A DNA stretch of 64,000 bases from Vicia villosa (lineage: Eukaryota > Streptophyta > Magnoliopsida > Fabales > Fabaceae). The translations under genes were made by a program, and so were the position numbers. Each line of letters opens with the position of its first letter. Position 1 is the stretch's first letter. This document shows, one piece after another, positions 24,584 through 34,921 of this stretch. The stretch spans positions 25,320,808-25,384,807 of the forward strand of contig NC_081180.1 of assembly GCF_029867415.1 (NCBI RefSeq), given 5' to 3'. A model generated the notes under the pieces. It made no database searches. It was not told the DNA's origin and saw nothing but the letters and a program-made list of their open reading frames with translations.

Positions 24584-24646
24584 CTCAACTATTTGCATGA
24601 CATCATGATTGGCATATAAATCCTCTGAGCAACAAACGATTGCAAA
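24584..24646 (-). pseudogene. DEAD-box RNA helicase exon fragment (RH5-like), first piece
   Basis: Reads AIVCCSEDLYANHDVMQIVE, matching the family's VxxGSEDLAANHDVMQIVE just before motif IV. It ends in GAG followed by a GTGTGA donor, and the next exon supplies the expected VLD. Several substitutions (C for G, Y for A) show decay. Upstream helicase motifs (GxGKT, DEAD) are not found in the following 1.2 kb. Confidence 0.75.
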
Positions 24647-25439
24647 TCATCAATACAAAGTTTAATTAATCCTTATCGGTCAGTGTTTTTAGATTTAAAG
24701 TAAATTGTGATTAATTTGATTAAACCACATCAAACAACAACAACAACAGTGATCTGATCTTTGTGATTAAACCACATCAAACAACAACAACAGTGAATCA
24801 ACCGCAAATTGCATTAACACCGACTTCGACGCATAAGCTCTAACATAGAACATACCTGCAATAAAGCGGGAGAACGTTAGATGCAGGGGCATTTAAGATC
24901 CATTCTACAATATGCATATTATATCTAACAGTGTTAAAAACACTATTACAAAACTTTACTTTATCTAACAATTTAAAGACATCTTTTAGAAACTCTATGG
25001 TTGCACTACTCAGCCCCACACTCTCTGCAAAATGATTTCAAACAAAGTAAAGTTTTGTAGATCGGTACTTTCTAGCTTAATAGGAATGGTAAAGACTGCA
25101 ATTCACACATGATCCATCTGAATATATTTAGCATACTATAGTAGTACAAAAATGATTGAAAAACATGGTTAATTCACCTGTGCTTCGAGGTAAATATGAC
25201 CCACCATAAACCCAACACACAACAACAACTTAAGGGCAACACATAATAGCAACATAACCGCGACATAGATCTGCAACACAGAACAACAATAACATCATTA
25301 TCAAAAAACGAAGAGCATTTAAGATTTTCACCAGCTTCATTACCAGAAAAACACAAGACAAAGACACTATTACATGTTTACACAAAAATAGGCATGACAA
25401 ACAAAACCAAACACACAACAGCAATAGCATCATTATTCG

Positions 25440-25840
25440 AATCGGTTCACGATCATGGTTGAAGGAATCATTTTTTTATCGGAAACTTTTATCAATCTCA
25501 CCTTTACACTACCTCTCCGCCTCTAATAATGAAAGATTGGTTCATCAACAATAATAAAGAGCGGAAATCAAAATCGAAATTGAAATCACAAGAACCAGAA
25601 GAATCGAAGAACCAGAAAGATTGTCTCAGTAGAAATAAAACAGCCATGAGATCGAAATCACAAGAACCAGAAGCGGAATTTTGGGAAGAAAGGGAAGATG
25701 AGGAAGAAAGGGAATGACCATTGGATTTAGGGTTTGAATAGTTGAAGGAAGAGAGAAAGCGAGTGAGAGAAGAAAGAATGGGAGAGAACCCAATATGCAC
25801 GTTCTCTCCTTTGTGAGAGAGAAAGAGAAGTATGGGAAAT
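25440..25840 (-). other. Leader-like region with CT-rich start (possible 5' UTR or first exon)
   Basis: On minus it begins with a CT-rich stretch (CTTCTCTTTCTCTCTCAC) followed by TTCAAACCCTAAATCC, a layout typical of plant 5' leaders. A 98-codon open frame here has no proper ATG and reads Ser/Phe-rich without a domain. It lies upstream of the helicase and TNL fragments on the same strand and could be a promoter carried with them. This is inference only. Confidence 0.3.
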
Positions 25841-26088
25841 GGAATTTTTTTTTTTTGAAAAAGTTATTGGATTTTGAAAGGTTGGAGGGAAAAATCTAAT
25901 GGTTAATAGGTATATTAATGAAAAGGAATATGAAAAGAGAGTGTCATTTGGAGGAATGGAGAAATGTGATTGGTGGAAATAAAATATTGATTTAGCAAAT
26001 TACAATAAAAGGCTTTTGTAAGGGTAATTATTTTTTTCATTAAGGGTAATTTAGCGTGTTTGGTGGTATGTTTTATTCTTAGTTAGGT

Positions 26089-26560
26089 AGTTGAATAAAA
26101 GATTCGTAATTAAAAATATTATTTAAGTACATTAATACACTTATTATTATTTTTTTTGGGAAGTCATTAATACACTTATTTTATAATACATATGAATATA
26201 TAATTATACTCTTTTCATTTAGTAATAGGTGTAATGTACTAGTGTAGTGTTAAATCAGCTGACTATTTTTATTATATGTTATGAATTTGATAATATATTT
26301 TGAGTTTTTGGAAGATCTTTCGCAATGAATTTAGTGATAAAATTTGAATTTTTTATTTATAAATTTTCATTTTCATTTTCATTTTCATTTTCTTATGCAC
26401 GAATTTAACAATTAATATATCTTCTATATATGTTATAAATTAGTATTAAGGACAATTGATTTAAATTGCCATGTAACCCATCATATTAGTATTTTTGTCA
26501 CAATATCATTATCTATGTAATTTAATATTTATCACAAAAATTCAATCATGTGACCTATCA
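26089..26560. repeat. Dispersed repeat R1 copy A, left part
   Basis: Matches 36115-36535 closely, with the same GTCATTAATACACTTATTTT and AAATCAGCTGACTATTTTTA blocks. The left edge (TTGAATAAAAGATTCGTAAT) also recurs at about 29385. It is interrupted at 26560 by the SINE. Confidence 0.75.
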
Positions 26561-26743
26561 TGTGCGTGTGTGGTCTAGCGGTGAAACGTTTGGGTCTTGA
26601 GAGTGTGCTCCTCTCAGGCAGGGGTGGCCCTGAGCACGGGCTCGCGGGGCGGGAGCCCAGGGCCCCATAATATTAGGGGCACCAAATTTTTTTTCTTACT
26701 CCTATATATATTAAAAGAGAATTTTCTATTACAAAAATACTTG

Positions 26744-26746
<3 letters not shown>

Positions 26747-26815
<69 letters not shown>
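26747..26815. repeat. (TA)n microsatellite inside the hAT element
   Basis: Uninterrupted AT/TA run of about 69 bp. Confidence 0.97.
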
Positions 26816-26821
<6 letters not shown>

Positions 26822-27232
26822 CTAGTTAAAAAAATTATAGGGGCATTAGTTAATAAAAGAATGTAATTTCTCATAAATAAAATATAGTGTAGATTGTAGA
26901 ATACAATCAATTAATTTCTCTATAATAAAATTAAATAATATAACCATAATTTTAGCAACTAAATAGTTTAATTGAGACACTAAAATTAAAACAATGATAT
27001 AGAAAATATTTTATATTATTGATCCCAAAATTAAGAGTGAAGCACTACTTCAACTAGCTGAATAAGATAATGATCCCCAAAGTAAGAGTGAAGTCGAATC
27101 TTTAGCAACTCACGAAATTGGAAACTTTGAATTTTTAGTAGCTATGATTATTTGGCTTGAATTGTTAACTGTAGTTAATGAAATTAGAAAAAGTTTGCAA
27201 AAAAAAAAAAAAAAGAAGACATTTGTATTGAT

Positions 27233-27943
27233 GTGGCTATAGAACTAGTAAAAGGTTTGATCAAGTATTTAAGAAAATATAGAGAATCTGGATTTGTAAA
27301 TGCTAAGGCTAGTGCTGAAAAGATTGAGAATGAAATAGAAATTGAATGCGTGTTTATTCAAAAACGTCAAATTAGTAGAAAACAACACTATGATGAAAAT
27401 TCATCTCAACCCATCCAACTGAATCTTGAGTCTACTAAAGAGTCTTTTCGAAATCATTATTTCATATATATTGTAGATCAAACAATTGGCTCACTTGATA
27501 GAAGATTTGAGCAGTATAGCACATATGAAAATATTCTTAAATTCTTGTTTAGTATAGAAAGGCTTAGATCATTATTTGATAGGAACTTGAAAGCATGTTG
27601 TAAACATCTTGAAACTTGTTTAAAGCACGACGATTACCATGATCTTGATAGTGAAATTTTGTTTGAAGAATTGAAAGTTATTAGAAAAGTTTTAGCAGTT
27701 GAATGCAAATCAAGCTATATGATATTAAGTTCTTTAAATACTTTTAATTGTTTTCCTAATGTACGCATAAATTATAGAGTAATATTGACTATTTCTATCA
27801 GTGTTGCATCTGCTGAAAGAAACTTTTCTAAATTAAAATTATTAAAATCTAATTTGAGGTCTACTATGTCACAAGATAGATTAAATAGTCTTGCGTTGAT
27901 TTCAATTGAAAATAATATTTTGAAGAACCTTGATTATGAATAA
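27233..27943 (+). pseudogene. hAT-family transposase, C-terminal part
   Basis: An open frame of 236 codons beginning at a non-ATG codon and open further upstream (ICID before it). The N-terminal part here resembles the DUF4371/ZMYM-type hAT transposases (VAIELVKGLIKYL, then ESGFVNAKASAEKI). The C-terminus has the hAT dimerisation signature ISVASAERNFSKLKLLKSNL followed by QDRLNSLALISIEN. The full-length family has a zinc finger and an RNase H-like catalytic core with an insertion domain; most of that is absent, so the product is not expected to be active. A further piece, VAMIIWLELL, is visible upstream at about 27137 in another frame. Confidence 0.85.
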
Positions 27944-28338
27944 ATTATTAACGATTTTGCAACGAAAAAATGCTAAGAGGATGATATTTAAATAATTTTA
28001 AAGGTTTGGTCAATTTTTTTATAGAAAAAAAAAAGACGGGATCAAGAAGAAGAATAATAATAAGTCTCTTTATAGTGATTTATGTTTTGATGTAGTATAA
28101 ACATTGATTCAAAGATCTATATTTCTATTATTTTTGCATAATGTCAAATGAAAATGTGTTTTTTATCCAATTATTTCTTTTATCCTTATGTATTTATTGT
28201 TAAAAAATTATAGGGGCACCACTCTTTTGATTCGCCCAAGGCACTCAAATTCAAAGAACCGGCCCTGCTCTCAGGGGTTCAGATTCGAAACCTGCTAGAT
28301 ACAAATTGCTTATTAAAAAAAATCATGTGACCTATCAC

Positions 28339-28417
28339 TTTTTTTTTTAATAAATTCTATTTTTTTAGGGCGTAGATTTGAATTTTAAACCTATGCTAAC
28401 CAAAATATCTACACAAA
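28339..28417 (-). mobile_element. Second short retroposon on the same target site
   Basis: A 79-bp insert starts with a T-run (an A-tail if read on minus) and is flanked by AATCATGTGACCTATCAC at 28321-28338 and 28418-28435. This is the same target sequence as the SINE on its left. On minus it has a weak box B-like AATTCAAATC. It is probably a 5'-truncated SINE inserted tail to tail with the first. Confidence 0.6.
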
Positions 28418-28435
28418 AATCATGTGACCTATCAC

Positions 28436-28792
28436 GTCATCCACCTCTAACAAAAAGTTAACTAAAAAGATTAATAATGTAAACAAAAAATTTAGAGACT
28501 CAAACGTTGAAAAAATTATTTTAGAAGACTAAAAATAAATTTAATATATTTAAAAGGATCAAAAATATATTTCACCTATAAATATACTACATATTAATCT
28601 ATTTTGTAATGATAATAGTATAGATGGTTTGAATTAATATATATTTATGATAAACATTTATTTTAATTTTTGCAATTGAATTTAATTTTTGAAAATTTCA
28701 TGATTCAAAATTAAAGTTAATTTTTTAATTATACAAATTTAAAAATAATAAATTAAAAACTTAAAAAAATTTAAAATACGAAACAGAAGTTT
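28436..28792. repeat. Dispersed repeat R1 copy A, right part
   Basis: Matches 36545-36845 (GTTAACTAAAAAGATTA, TAATAGTATAGATGGTTTGA) and then continues to a CGAAACAGAAG block that recurs at 15540 and 41830. It ends in the assembly gap. Confidence 0.75.
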
Positions 28793-28892
28793 NNNNNNNN
28801 NNNNNNNNNNNNNNNNNNNNNNNNNNNNNNNNNNNNNNNNNNNNNNNNNNNNNNNNNNNNNNNNNNNNNNNNNNNNNNNNNNNNNNNNNNNN
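28793..28892. other. Assembly gap (100 N)
   Basis: Exactly 100 N, a standard scaffold gap of unknown true length. Confidence 1.
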
Positions 28893-29004
28893 TAAATTCA
28901 ATTTTTATATGTTAATATATTTTTATAACTTTTTTTGTTTGTTTTATATGTTGACTTTTTTTTCATATATATAGTTCAATTTTAAATAATGTTTATAAAT
29001 TTGT

Positions 29005-29095
29005 TTACATGAGTTGGTTTGGTGGTTTGGTATTGATTGGATATATTAATGGTCCTGGGTTTAATCCCTATGGAAAACATTTTTTAGAATTAATA
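29005..29095 (+). mobile_element. Decayed SINE-like sequence
   Basis: GTTGGTTTGGTGG resembles a degenerate box A and GTCCTGGGTTTAATCCC a box B; A-rich sequence follows. No target duplication found. Confidence 0.3.
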
Positions 29096-29263
29096 TTCTA
29101 TAAACAAATCCAGCCAAACAAGAGATTCCGCGCTAAACAAGAGATTCTGCACGCCTAGTCAGCTGTCCAGTCAGCCAAACAAGGGATAGGGTGTTCTGAA
29201 AACAGAATCTGGCAGGGGATAACAGTTATTTATCCCATAAATAAATGATAGACTTGTACAAAT

Positions 29264-29314
29264 TATTATTATTTTATTATTATTATTAATATTATTATTA
29301 TTATTATTATTTTA

Positions 29315-29358
<44 letters not shown>

Positions 29359-29360
29359 GT
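29264..29360. repeat. (ATT)n array
   Basis: ATT/TTA run with a few interruptions, followed by TTGTTACTATTATTG. This is the unoccupied counterpart of the LINE target at 16045-16059. The poly-Asn frame read from it is an artefact. Confidence 0.95.
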
Positions 29361-29814
29361 TACTATTATTGTTATTGTGTGTTAATTGAATAAAAGATTG
29401 GTAATTAAAAATAGAGTGAAAAGGTAGTGCACTGACAGTGTAAAATAATTTTACACTGTCATCCAATAGAAAATCATAAATGTGCCATGTCATTAAGTTT
29501 TTTTTAATAAAAAAATGGTTTAATTGGATACATGCATGAGAAACTAAGGTATGCATTCTCTGTCTTTGATTGATTTTCATCTCGTTCTTATTCTCGGAAA
29601 TGTATGGATTTAACTATATATGCATGTTGTGACATGAGTGGTTTTGTAAGGATGATAGAATGACTTTTGGCTTTATGCTATGTTGGTGCTATCAAGATTA
29701 TATCATATTGTTGCCTTATTTCATAATAATGCATGCATGTGGATGGGGAGTTATAATGATTTGCATGATAATGCATATATACAATAATGCTGGTACTTGT
29801 GTAAATTACTGTCA

Positions 29815-29905
29815 TTTGATATGCAATTCTTCTTCAAGTAAAGTTACATACTCTTTACTCCTTTTTGTTTCTTGTGTAAATTACTGTCATTTGATATGCA
29901 AGAAA
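29815..29905. repeat. Duplicated piece of GDSL gene exon 2/intron 2
   Basis: 29821-29890 repeats 35249-35318 almost exactly (ATGCAATTCTTCTTCAAGTA through TTACTGTCAT). Here it stands before, not after, exon 1. Within it, TGTAAATTACTGTCATTTGA recurs about 75 bp apart (near 29800 and 29875), showing local tandem duplication. Confidence 0.8.
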
Positions 29906-29942
29906 CTTGAATTTCATTTCTCAACCACAAAGTCCCAATTGT

Positions 29943-30024
29943 CTGCTCCCTCCTTACGGTGAAACCCATTTTCATCACCCTAATGGAAGGTGCTCTAATG
30001 GCAGACTCATCATTGATTTCATAG
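29943..30024 (+). pseudogene. GDSL esterase/lipase, exon 1 fragment
   Basis: Reads [20 protein letters not shown], then IIDFI, a signature of the plant GDSL (SGNH) esterase/lipase family just after block I. It ends at a donor site (ATAG|GTATT) and joins in phase to 35029, giving an Ala codon across the junction. Block I with the catalytic GDS serine is not found upstream; instead a duplicated piece of intron 2 precedes the fragment. The gene is therefore broken. The Copia element 30033-34921 sits in the intron that follows. Confidence 0.8.
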
Positions 30025-30032
30025 GTATTAAT

Positions 30033-30256
30033 TATTGAGAATGTAATATAGCTTATAGTTTTAATAGAGTTGTAAAAATAAGAGTCTTTGATTGGTAGTT
30101 AAGAGATAGCCATATACTATATATGGACATGGTTATCACACGTGTAACACAATAACAAGCTATCACTTTCTTTACTCTGAAATCTTCTTTCTCCTTCACT
30201 CTACATTTCTTGTTAACATTTCTTGTTCTTTAATGGAGAAATTGATTTTCACAATA
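30033..30256 (+). repeat. 5' LTR of the Copia element
   Basis: 224 bp; I see no difference from the 3' LTR. It contains the short inverted termini TATTG/CAATA. Confidence 0.95.
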
Positions 30257-30337
30257 TGGTATCATTCGCCATTAAGATCCTTCTTCCGCTGCTTTTTCAA
30301 TTGAATTTTAGCTTGTTCATTCATCTTCTCTGATTCC

Positions 30338-32239
30338 ATGGCTCCTCCCCGAACATCTCTTGATCCAGCTTTGGATCAAACTTCCCCATACTTTGTTCAT
30401 CCCAGCGATGGTCCTGGGTCAGTTACAGTTCTTCCCAAGCTTAATGGTTCTAACTATCATTCATGGGCTCGAAGCATGAAGCGAGCGCTCGGTGGAAAGA
30501 TGAAGATTGAGTTCATTGATGGATCTCTTCCTGCTCCGGTTGATTCATTCGATCCTTCTTTGCGTGCTTGGAATCGCTGCAACATGTTAGTCCATTCTTG
30601 GATCATGAATTCAGTCTCAGATTCCATTTCTCAGTCCATCGTCTTCATGGAGAATGCGCTTGATGTATGGAACGATTTGAAGGAAAGATTCTCTCAGGGT
30701 GATCTCATCCGCATATCTGAATTACAACAAGAAATATACAATCTCAAGCAAGAAACCAAATCGGTAACTGATTTCTTTTCTGAACTTAAGATTCTTTGGG
30801 AGGAGTTAGATTTGTATTTGCCTTTACCAACTTGTACATGTCGCATCAAATGTTCTTGTGAAGCTATGCGTAGTGCGAGATCCAATCATCAATTGATGCA
30901 AGTTATCAGATTCTTAACTGGTTTGAATGATCAATTTTCTGTTGTTAAATCCCAAATCCTGTTAATGGATCCCTTGCCTCACATGAATAAGATATTTTCC
31001 ATGGTCATTCAACATGAAAGACAACTTCAGCTTACCATTCCCAATGATGAGTCCCATACTCTGGTTAATGCTGTTGATTCCAAGAAGTTTGCTACAAGAA
31101 ACAATTCATTCAAGCATGGAGCTCGTGTTTGTACCTTTTGTGGGAAAACTAACCATACGGTTGAAAATTGCTTTAAGAAACATGGTGTTCCCCCACATAT
31201 GCAGAAGCAATTTCAGAATTCAGCTAACAATGTTGCATCAGATGGCAATGATGATGGATCTCTTTCTATTGGTGCTGACACTAAAAGTGACAATTCTCCT
31301 ATGACTCAAGGCCAGTTCAATACTCTAATGGAGCTAATTCAGAAGTCTGGCATTGGTCAATCTTCAGGGCATGCTTCTTCTAATCAAGTTGCAGTTGGTC
31401 ATCTATCAACAGGTAACACATCTCATTGCATGCATAGTAGTAGCCATAGTTCTTGGATCATTGATTCAGGAGCTTCTGATCATATTTGTAGTTCCATAAA
31501 ATGGTTTCACTCCTATAAGCAAATTATTCCAGTTAGTGTTAGACTTCCAAATGGACAATGTCTTACTGCTAGCTATTCCGGTACAATCCATTTTTCTCCT
31601 GAGTTCATTGTGCATAATGTTCTTTTGATTCCTGAATTTGCATTAAACCTTTTATCTGTTTCCAAATTATGTGAATCTTCTAATTGTAATGTCACCTTTA
31701 TCAATTCACAATGTGTTATACAGGACAAAGTCACTCTGAAGATGACTGGTTCTGCTGATCAAAAGGATGGATTGTACTACTTAACTCTAAGAGATAATGC
31801 TTCACCTCTTACACAATCACCTGCTTTCACATCTGCTATAGCAGCCACAGTAACCTTGCCAGAAAAAGCTTTATGGCACTTTAGATTAGGACACTTATCC
31901 AATAATAGACTTTTGTACTTACACTCTCAATTTCCTTTTATCACTGTTAACCATAAAGATGTTTGTGATGTTTGTAGCTATGCTAGACAAAGAAAACTCT
32001 CTTATAATACTAGCAATAGTCGTGCTGATCATCCTTATGATTTGATTCATTTTGATATTTGGGGACCTATAGCTGTCCAATCCTTGCATGGTCACTCTTA
32101 TTTTTTGACTGCTGTTGATGATTGTAGCAGATTTACATGGATCACTTTAATGAAAAGTAAATCTGAAGCTAGACAGCATGTCATAAACTTTGTCAACCTC
32201 ATAGAAAACCAACATAAAATTTCTGTCAAAACCATTTGA
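30338..32239 (+). pseudogene. Copia gag-protease-integrase frame, ended by a stop in integrase
   Basis: Starts at ATG 30338. Gag (about residues 1-300) ends in a CCHC zinc knuckle, CTFCGKTNHTVENC (about 264-277). Protease follows with the catalytic WIIDSGASDHIC (about 373). The integrase zinc module shows HFRLGHLS and CDVC. The catalytic core begins DLIHFDIWGP and VDDCSRFTW. The frame stops at TGA 32237-32239, where a codon just before the conserved TDNG motif should be Arg; one C-to-T change would explain it. The same frame continues open to 32851. Without readthrough no integrase core or RT would be made. Confidence 0.93.
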
Positions 32240-32851
32240 ACTGATAATGGTGTTGAGTTTCATATCCCTGAATTTTATTCATCTAAGGGAATCATCCATC
32301 AAACCAGCTGTGTTGAATCACCACAGCAAAATGGTAGAGTAGAGAGGAAACACCAACATTTGTTAAATGTTGGAAGAGCCCTCCTTTTTCAGTCAAAACT
32401 CCCCAAACAATTCTGGTCATATGCTATTTTACATGCAACATTCATCATTAATAAACTCCCCACTCAAGTCTTAAATAATCTTTCTCCTCATTTCATATTG
32501 CATAATGAACATCCTGATATGCATAGTCTTAAAGTGTTTGGTTCCCTAGCTTTTGCATCCACACTAAATGCACATCGAACTAAACTTGAGTCAAGAGCTC
32601 GAAAATGCGTTTTTTTAGGATACAAGAATGGTATGAAGGGTGTGGTACTCTATGATATTCACAGTCATTCCATTATTGTCTCTAGAAATGTCATACACCA
32701 TGAACATATATTTCCTTATTCTAACTCTAATTCCATTAACTGGGATTATCACCTTCACAAAGATTCTACCTTTCAACATGACCCTGCCATACATGTTCCA
32801 TCACAGAACATTGAGCCAACTGATGATGAGCATGATAACCACCATAGATAA
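32240..32851 (+). pseudogene. Copia integrase, remainder of frame 1
   Basis: Directly continues the first frame after the stop. TDNGVEF carries the second catalytic Asp and [13 protein letters not shown] the catalytic Glu region; the integrase C-terminal half follows ([18 protein letters not shown], then [18 protein letters not shown]). It ends in tandem stops near 32849, after which the coding sense moves to another frame. Confidence 0.9.
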
Positions 32852-34685
32852 TAACACATTACACCATTATAATTCTGATCCTGAAAATGTAGAAAACCCT
32901 GATGAGAATCATGACACCCAGCATATACTTGACACACACAACACTGAGAATTGTAATACTCAGCCTAGGCCTGTTAGAACCAAACAGCCACCTCATTATC
33001 TCTCAGATTATGTGTGCAATGTATCTGATACTTCAGCAGCCAAGTCATCCTCAGGTACATCCAAAGTTATTTATCCAATTTCAAATTATGATTCATTACA
33101 TTTTTTATCTGCATCCCATCGTGTCTTTGCATCAAATGTTTCTCTCATCCATGAACCAAAGAATTACAAAGAAGCATGCTTATCTGAACATTGGATTCAA
33201 GCGATGAAGTCTGAATTAGATGCATTAGAGAAGAATAAGACTTGGAACATAGTTGATTTGCCACCACATGTCAAGCCAATTGGAAACAAATGGGTGTTTA
33301 AGGTAAAACATAGAGCAGATGGCACGATAGAGAGGTATAAAGCGCGACTTGTGGCTAAAGGTTACAATCAAATCGAGGGACTGGATTTTTTTGACACTTT
33401 CTCACCAGTAGCGAAGCTCACAACTGTTAGAACTCTCCTTGCGACTGCAGCCATCAATAATTGGTTTCTACACCAACTTGATGTCAACAACGCATTTTTA
33501 CACGGGGAATTGAAAGAAGACGTGTACATGACAATACCTGAAGGTGTTACATGCCACAAACCCAACCAAGTATGTAAACTTCAAAAGAGCTTATATGGTT
33601 TGAAGCAAGCAAGCCGCAAGTGGTATGAAAAGCTGACTGCTCTTTTGTTACATCAAGGTTACACTCAATCTACTTCAGATTATTCCTTGTTTACTTTGAA
33701 AACTAACATACATTTCACAGCCATTTTAGTTTATGTCGATGACATAATCTTAGCCGGCAATTCTATGTTTGAATTTGATCGGATCAAGCACATCCTTGAC
33801 AAAACATTCAGTATCAAAAACTTGGGAACATTGAAGTACTTTCTTGGCCTCGAAGTTGCTCACTCAAAGACAGGTATCTCTTTGTCCCAACGCAAATATT
33901 GCCTTGACCTCTTACAGGAATCTGGTATGCTTGGTTCTAAACCAGCTCCCACACCTCTCGACCCATCTGTCAAACTGCACGCAGATAATGGCAAAACCTT
34001 TGATGATATTGGAGCTTATAGGCGCTTGATAGGTCGACTGTTGTATCTTAACACAACACGTCCTGACATTACGTATGCCACCCAACAACTCAGTCAATTT
34101 CTTCACAATCCAACAATGGCACATTACCATGCTGCTTGCAGAGTCATACGATATTTGAAAAACAGTCCTGGTAGAGGAATATTGTTTCGAAGAGATGCTG
34201 ACTTGCAACTGCTTGGTTTCTCTGATTCTGATTGGGCAGGATGTATTGATTCAAGAAAATCCATTTCAGGCTATTGTTTTTTCCTTGGAACTTCTATTAT
34301 ATCGTGGCGTGCGAAAAAGCAGAATACCATTTCCAGGTCGTCTTCAGAGGCAGAGTATCGGGCTTTATCGTTTGCTACATGTGAACTACTTTGGCTGATA
34401 GCTCTCATGAAGGAATTGCACATTACATGTACCAAACTCCCTGTTTTGTACTGTGATAGCCAAAGCGCAATGCACATTGCTCTCAATCCGGTTTTCCACG
34501 AGCGAACAAAACACCTTGAAATTGACTGCCATTTAGTTCGTGAAAAATTGCAGCAAGGATTACTACGGCTCTTACCAATTTCGACTCATGAACAACTAGC
34601 TGATTTCCTAACCAAAGCTCTATCCACTTCAACCTTCAATAAATTCATTTCCAAGCTTGGCATGATCAACATTTATCATGCTTAG
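32852..34685 (+). pseudogene. Copia reverse transcriptase and RNase H, shifted frame
   Basis: Coding sense resumes in the +1 frame at about 32845 within a low-complexity linker (HNTENCNTQPRPVRTKQ). RT starts near 33180 (WIQAMKSELDALEKNKTW), with NKWVFKVK, QLDVNNAFLHG and the catalytic LVYVDDIILAGN. RNase H follows (GFSDSDWAGC, RSSSEAEYRAL, YCDSQSAMHIA), ending with LADFLTKAL. The frame ends at 34685, just before the polypurine tract. The shift relative to integrase means one polyprotein cannot be made without frameshifting. Copia elements normally have no shift here, so I read it as a lesion. Confidence 0.92.
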
Positions 34686-34697
34686 CTTGAGAGGGGA

Positions 34698-34921
34698 TAT
34701 TGAGAATGTAATATAGCTTATAGTTTTAATAGAGTTGTAAAAATAAGAGTCTTTGATTGGTAGTTAAGAGATAGCCATATACTATATATGGACATGGTTA
34801 TCACACGTGTAACACAATAACAAGCTATCACTTTCTTTACTCTGAAATCTTCTTTCTCCTTCACTCTACATTTCTTGTTAACATTTCTTGTTCTTTAATG
34901 GAGAAATTGATTTTCACAATA
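34698..34921 (+). repeat. 3' LTR of the Copia element
   Basis: 224 bp, apparently identical to the 5' LTR. Followed by the target duplication TTAAT. Confidence 0.95.

Larger units (their letters stand above)
26619..28267 (+). mobile_element. hAT transposon, 1649 bp, internally deleted (copy 1)
   Basis: The ends are CAGGGGTGGCCCTGA at 26619 and ACCGGCCCTG ending at 28267 (inverted). They are flanked by a perfect 8-bp duplication, CTCTCAGG (26611-26618 and 28268-28275). Near the left end a GC-rich palindrome (GGGCTC...GAGCCC, 26638-26658) could form a hairpin. It encodes only the C-terminal part of a hAT transposase (27221-27943). The N-terminal zinc finger and most of the catalytic region are missing, and a (TA)n run (26747-26815) occupies the left half. 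Two shorter relatives lie at 37500-38514 and 53627-54638. Confidence 0.92.
26561..28320 (+). mobile_element. tRNA-derived SINE split by a hAT element
   Basis: The SINE consists of 26561-26618 plus 28276-28320, about 103 bp. It contains box A TGGTCTAGCGG, box B GATTCGAAACC and an A-rich tail. Target duplication: AATCATGTGACCTATCA at 26544-26560 and 28321-28337, perfect over 17 bp. The hAT element and one copy of its 8-bp duplication split it. The short length suggests a compact SINE family. Confidence 0.85.
30033..34921 (+). mobile_element. Ty1/Copia LTR retrotransposon, full length (4889 bp)
   Basis: Complete element: LTR 30033-30256, internal region, LTR 34698-34921, target duplication TTAAT at 30028-30032 and 34922-34926. 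LTR termini are TATTG...CAATA. The primer-binding site starts at once (TGGTATCATTCGCC at 30257; the first 8 bases match the initiator-Met type). A polypurine tract (GAGAGGGGA, about 34689-34697) precedes the 3' LTR. Domain order is gag, protease, integrase, RT, RNase H, as in Copia. The two LTRs look identical by eye, so the insertion is young, yet the pol frame has a stop and a frameshift. It lies in the first intron of a GDSL-lipase fragment, 3 bp past the donor GT... start (the duplication begins at intron base 4). Confidence 0.97.

Noticed and set aside
25174..25433. Cys-rich minus-strand frames of 60 and 67 codons (possible secreted peptide)
   Set aside because: They overlap in two frames, arise from CAACAACA-rich sequence, start at non-conserved codons and show no convincing signal peptide plus Cys pattern.
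26561..26618. Possible true tRNA gene with box A at 26571
   Set aside because: Box A and box B fit, but no cloverleaf or acceptor stem can be drawn once the hAT insert is removed, and a 17-bp target duplication with an A-tail indicates a SINE.
29269..29580. Frame with a poly-Asn tract (minus)
   Set aside because: Arises from the ATT trinucleotide array next to a MITE-like end.
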